Origin: Leguminivora glycinivorella
Taxonomy: Eukaryota > Arthropoda > Insecta > Lepidoptera > Tortricidae
DNA length: 64,000 nucleotides
Assembly: GCF_023078275.1 (NCBI RefSeq)
Contig: NC_062991.1
Span: 5,518,001-5,582,000, forward strand
Reading direction: 5' to 3'
This document shows positions 59,596 to 64,000 of this stretch, one piece after another; positions within the stretch are counted from its first letter, which is position 1; each line of letters begins with the position of its first letter. Under the pieces are notes generated by a model that was not told the origin of the DNA, made no database searches, and saw only the letters and a list, made by a program, of their open reading frames with translations. Position numbers and translations under genes: made by a program.

Positions 59596-60450
59596 TTTAG
59601 CTAATAAGACTTCATGGCTATGATTGTTAATTTCCAGTGAATGGAGTCCATTTAAAAGAGCCTTCAGATTACCAGCTCTTCGGAAAATATCAGCCTGTTA
59701 ATGATTTTAATTGACATGCCGATATCGTCAGAGTACTGATAATCTGTTGACATCTTAAGAACGAGCTTTTAGAAGCAACGGAGGTGTAGATGCATATCGA
59801 AATTGCCTAACTTGTAAACGAGTTCGATGTGTCTGATCATTCTGACGAACCACTCGGTTAGACCATTTAATGTGGGCAAGTTTTATATGTATCAGCATTT
59901 TATTCTGTTTTCGATAGCTAAAGAAGAATTCAAAAGATTCACAAATTTGTATATAACAAAACCCATCGTGGATATTTCACTGTCCTTAGATAAGAGAATC
60001 TTTTTTATTTTTATTTTAATCCAAAGACGCTGTTTTTTGTTTTCGTCTGCTGCGATTCGGATCGTCCAATATTTTCACTCTCCTCTTATACAGGAGAGTA
60101 GGAATGTGTGATTTATTTTTAGGAGTTTTTGGTATGATCACTGACTTTTATTGTTAACCTATTCATGGGTTTTTACTTTGGATATTTTATAGCGTAAGTA
60201 TTGACATTCCAATTAGTATGAAACCTTAAATAGCTCAATAATTAAAGCCAGTAATCGTAATTGTTGGAGTGTGAGAGCTTTTTACAAGTTTAAGTTTATA
60301 AATGAATTGTTTTTATTATATTATAGTATACCAAAGCTATGCTTTAAGGTATCTGTGCAATTTTTAACACATAACATCATTTTAGTGTCTAGTTTTTGTT
60401 TTATTGTAAATATTCAGTATTGAAATTTAATAAAAGAGAGTAAATGCAGT
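59596..60450 (+). other. SLC41 3' UTR (probable)
   Basis: This is unique-looking AT-rich sequence without the repeat families seen elsewhere, consistent with a transcribed 3' UTR. ATTAAA at 60240 and AATAAA at 60429-60434 are the candidate cleavage signals; I favour the second. The exact end is not visible. Confidence 0.6.
60429..60434 (+). terminator. candidate poly(A) signal AATAAA
   Basis: Canonical hexamer 834 bp after the stop codon, in the run TTTAATAAAAGAG. An alternative ATTAAA lies at 60240. Confidence 0.5.
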
Positions 60451-60729
60451 ATTTGGCTTAAAATTGTGAAATTATAAAGACATGAATAACCTAAGTAGTT
60501 TTAGCGGTGCCAATGTTACTTACGTAGGTACTTCGATGTAGTTATAGGTTAGCTAGGTGTGATATTTTTATAAAATTTTCGGTGGAAATACTATAATAAT
60601 AGAAAAGTAGTATTAGAAAGCATTTAAAAATATGATTATGCATCAAAATAGGGCAAACGTCATCTTTTATTTTTGATGAAAGAGTATTTTCATATAATAT
60701 GAACCAACAAAATAGGTATGCTATGTCAG

Positions 60730-60816
60730 CCATGCGCGGATCCAAGCGGAAGGGGGGGGGCATGGGGGTCATGACCCCCCCCCCCCCCTGGAGCCTAGGT
60801 TCTGGATCCGCCCTTG
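60730..60816. mobile_element. G-tract-rich fold-back element, copy 3, reverse
   Basis: CCATGCGCGGATCCAAG at left, then G9, CATGGGGGTCATGACCCC and C14, and GGATCCGCCCTTGG at right. It is a shortened inverse of 188-342. Confidence 0.65.
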
Positions 60817-61314
60817 GTATCAGCCAAATGTTTCCTTTCCTTTATCTTTTTTTTCGTCATATTCGATAATTATGTAATTGATAATACCTAATCGATCTTA
60901 GGTGACTCGCATGAAGGCCTTAAATTAAGTAGTCGATTAAAAATGGAGACTTGCTCGTAGCTATATATGTGATATTTTGCTGATTTTCCTGTAAATTATG
61001 ACATTCTGTTTATACAAAATTGACAATGTCTCAACAATAATGATTAAGGAAAAATTTCTAATCGTTATTCCATTATGAAATATATAATGTATATTAATTT
61101 AAAACATATGATTACTTAAAAACAAATAAATCAAGCGTCAAAAGTATGAAAACATGAAATATTAAGTTTTTTTTATAGACCCGGCGTGAGCTTCTCAATA
61201 CACTTTTATGAAAAATAGACAGGTTTTTAAGTTATATTGCATGTTTTTTTTTTATATATTTTACGGGTGACATGTAACTAAAATGTATTGATTCAGACTA
61301 ACACGATTTGCACT
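60817..61314. other. downstream flank, nothing recognised
   Basis: AT-rich intergenic sequence. Confidence 0.4.
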
Positions 61315-61489
61315 CATAATTTTAGAACAAAACGGGACTTAATCGCGTAAACACTTACATTTACATTAGGCCCGACGTTTCGAACATCACATTATGTTCG
61401 TGGTCACGGGTAGACTCCTATACCTCGGTCGGGCCTAATATAAATGTAAGTGTTTACGCGATTAAGTCCCGTTTTGTTCTAAAATTATG
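61315..61489. mobile_element. 175-bp fold-back MITE, CATAATTTTAGAAC ends
   Basis: CATAATTTTAGAACAAAACG and CGTTTTGTTCTAAAATTATG are exact inverses. The arms go on through GGGACTTAATCGCGTAAAC and TTAGGCCCGACG to about 62 bp. The centre has GACGTTTCGAACATCACATT and GTTCGTGGTCACGGG. Confidence 0.82.
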
Positions 61490-62231
61490 TATAAAATGTG
61501 TTGTAAAATTTAAGCTAAAGACGGTGGTCATTCACTTTTGACAAACACCGTATTAAATAAAAGGTCTAGAGTCACGTGCAATAACATGTTGCTTTTCAAA
61601 ATGCCGCAAAAATCTGTGACACTATTTTAGGACTACAAATGTGATTGTGACCGATATTTTCGCGGCCTTGAAAGTAAGTATTTACTAAGTAGTGTAGTAA
61701 ATGAGTATTACATCACCTGTAGGTATGCGAAACATTGAGAAAATTACAATGAACCATAGAGGAATAGAGAAGAAATAGGAAAAGATAATTTACCCTACTT
61801 GTCGCGTGATGGACGCGCGTTTGACGCTAGATGTCACTACAAAACTCGAATTTACTGATGTATGGAGTTACAACTCTTTCCTCACTGATTCCTCTATGCC
61901 ATGAACAGAATTATACCATATTGGATTAATTTGATGAGTGTAAATAGGTAGTAATAGTTGATTCTGTTAAAATGAGATTTGTATTACTTGCATCAGTAGT
62001 GCGGTTACCAATAGTAGTAATATTCGATTATGTGACTGTTACATAATTAGAGGCATTATAAAACGAATGAAGTGTTTCATCAAAAAAATTCTCAAACAAT
62101 TGTATGTGTGATTGTGATTATGTACATTTAGGGTCGTCCTAAATATATCGACGCTGAATTGACTTTTGCCGATCAAAAATCGCTCGTTAGTCTGAATATG
62201 CGTATGTATGCTTTCGGCGACGACAACGCGT
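61490..62231. other. downstream flank, nothing recognised
   Basis: AT-rich intergenic sequence without a supported feature. Confidence 0.4.
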
Positions 62232-62356
62232 GTCCATTTTCACATTATCCGATCCGATATCGGATGTCGGAAGGATTTCAATGGAAAAAATCCAAGATGA
62301 CGCCTGTAATGTATGGGATATCTTTCCTACATCGGACTAATATGAAAACGCACCAA
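62232..62356. mobile_element. fold-back MITE, GTTTTCACATTATCCGATCC family, copy 2
   Basis: The left arm and centre match 36741-36879 almost exactly; the right arm is shortened (CCTACATCGGACTAATATG). Confidence 0.75.
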
Positions 62357-62704
62357 GGGTCTTGATGTTCATACTATCGAGCAATTTTTGGTCGTCCAGA
62401 GCCGATTCCGCGATAGGTTTGGGGAAACCCTTTCATACACTGATTTAAATATCTTCATACATTTAAAATGCCGTTCAAGAGGGTTTATAATAACTATGTG
62501 TGTAGAAAAATTAAATAATACTGATTGAGTGATAACTTAAATGTACTAGGTAGTTTTATATCTTTTCCGTGTCCATAGTTTCTGGTGTTAGGTCTGATAT
62601 TAATGATTGGGTTTTCGCTACATACGGGGAAACCCATGTAATCGGCTACGCTTCTACGAGCGGTGTGCCCGACAGTCGGGTTCTTGGTAGCGAAAGTGTT
62701 AATG

Positions 62705-62935
62705 ATTGGGTAAGGTACAGCGGGACAAATCTCGACTGGGGGCAAATGTCACTAATCCATTTTTCCATTATTACACTATGATGTTGAGGTCTACATGTAT
62801 CCACTGAACACGCCTACCATATATAACCGGTGGACACTATTTAATAATGCAAACATTGTAAAACATGGAAAAAATGGACCAGTTACATTTGGCCCCCCGT
62901 CAAGATTTGCCCCGCGGTACCTTTCCCTTTTGTTC
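62705..62935. mobile_element. GGTACAGCGGGGCAAAT fold-back MITE, copy 3
   Basis: GGTACAGCGGGACAAATCTC and AGATTTGCCCCGCGGTACC ends; inner CCATTTTTCCATTATTACAC and TAAAACATGGAAAAAATGG blocks, as in 43093-43315 but in the opposite sense. Confidence 0.75.
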
Positions 62936-63657
62936 TATTTCAAATCTTTAGGAACAAAATTGTATGGATTGTTTTCCTTCTCCAGATTGTGTACAGTAAG
63001 CTGCGAAATTACATGGAGAAATTATGAAATTAATGATTTCATTGATTAATTCGCCATGCTCTTTTGCAGCTCACTCTACATAAAATTTATAATATTTGAT
63101 TGAAATAAACAGCGGGTTTTGAAGAGCCACATTTTATGAAATATGATAATTCGTTTTTAAATATCAAGTTTGGTTAGTATGATTCGTATCGCTATTCGAT
63201 GAATGTTAGTTTTAGTGTTAGTTTAGCGAACGGAGTACAATAAACTTAGTAGACGTGTAAGAAACCTCAATAATCAATTAGGTAATAAAGAGCAATTTTA
63301 GGAAATATATAATTAGGATTATTAAGTAATTAAATTGTAACTAACTTTAAGTTTTTAATCGATGATGTACCTATGCATATGAATTTTTCACTTTAGTTGG
63401 AGCCATTGCAAATTCTGTTTGGATGTAGGTTTTTTCTATAATTTACATTATTATTAATAATAATAGTGGTATCCAAATTACATCAATTAATAAATAATAA
63501 TGTAGGACGACATGTCAATTTAAGCTTAGACTACGGTGACAGCTGTCAGCCAACAAATATATGTTTGCGTTTGAAGGTTATAAATTATATGAAATTGACA
63601 GCTGTCTCCGTATCTAAACTATACGTCATACTAAGTTGCACCAAACCGTCTTTACAG
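62936..63657. other. downstream flank with a weak fold-back
   Basis: 63505-63632 has loosely inverted ends (GACATGTCAATTTAAGC, GTGACAGCTGTCA / TGACAGCTGTCTCC), probably a decayed MITE. The rest is unrecognised. Confidence 0.35.
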
Positions 63658-63808
63658 CTTGACAGAAAAGAGTAGAAATGGTACAAGAACAAGAGTAGGA
63701 ATGGCAACATTTACTGTTCTCATACAAAGTGACTCAATAGTTGCCACATGCAAAACAATTTACATAGACGGTGGCGCCACTATTAATTTCTACTCTTTTC
63801 TGTCAGGG
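63658..63808. mobile_element. fold-back MITE, TGACAGAAAAGAGTAGAAAT ends
   Basis: TTGACAGAAAAGAGTAGAAA and the inverse TTTCTACTCTTTTCTGTCAG bound a 150-bp unit. The two frames over it are not coding. Confidence 0.75.
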
Positions 63809-64000
63809 TGTAACGAATTTAGGATTGTTAACATTTTGTATGGGGATTTCTGTAGACTTCTGGTGCGTGACGCTGACTTGTCTGTACTGTTTTTATGCAA
63901 CTGGCCCTAAAATCCACTATTACTTTCAATAATATTTAACTGTAAACAAGGCTATGATTAGATTTAGGAGGAATGTAGCCAATTTTCAGTGGTTTTATTT

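Noticed and set aside
58342..58638. Other-frame ORFs over 58388-58593 on both strands
   Set aside because: They overlap the SLC41 exon in wrong frames; only the frame with VGGIVLDQAVDRF matches the family and the splice phases.

Overview
This window is nuclear DNA of an insect, almost certainly a moth or butterfly. It is AT-rich and full of spliced exons separated by long introns. It contains many short repeat families that I associate with lepidopteran genomes, several copies each. Embedded TTAGG motifs also match the insect telomere word. I see nothing bacterial, viral or organellar. The only host protein gene I can support is one + strand gene that covers nearly the whole window. It encodes a solute carrier family 41 (MgtE-type) magnesium transporter.

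Layout of the gene: a first coding exon (start codon 3429), then a 35.9-kb first coding intron, then exons at 39422, 40968, 49039, 49827, 51295, 52483 (in-frame optional exon), 53706, 58388, 58973 and 59416, with the stop at 59593-59595 and a likely poly(A) signal at 60429. Every listed junction has GT/AG borders and compatible phase. The predicted protein is 451 residues without the optional exon and 477 with it. It has two related halves, each carrying a GN...SR motif and a PDN...P...GD motif, as expected for the two MgtE repeats of the SLC41 family.

The introns and flanks are a dense archive of transposable elements, often nested. (a) 11331-16411 is a hAT-type element (TAGGGTTTCTG ends, near-perfect 8-bp duplication). 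It holds a LINE relic, which is split by a palindrome with 786-bp arms, one arm of which carries a further 458-bp hAT-type element with a perfect 8-bp duplication. (b) 16738-22256 is a second hAT-type element (TAGGGCTTCCAA ends) holding a 3.9-kb two-ORF non-LTR retrotransposon on the minus strand with a 16-bp duplication. (c) 31299-32226 and 33174-34261 are two elements with 9-bp duplications whose ends are built of a repeated short word in inverted orientation. The second can be checked against two uninterrupted copies of its target repeat in this same window, and a possible third lies near 13630-15050. (d) 54295-58287 is a 4-kb fold-back made of inverted arrays of about 370-bp units, inside the intron before exon 58388. 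(e) There are many small fold-back (MITE-like) elements, tRNA-derived SINEs, LINE 3' fragments, a 121-bp tandem array, microsatellites and a TTAGG-bearing minisatellite.

The repeats may affect the gene. An inverted pair of about 450-500 bp copies flanks exons 49039 and 49827, which could favour back-splicing, and the 4-kb intronic fold-back would form long double-stranded RNA if transcribed. These are inferences from layout only. I assigned coordinates by eye; repeat borders without a stated target-site duplication may be off by tens of bases.
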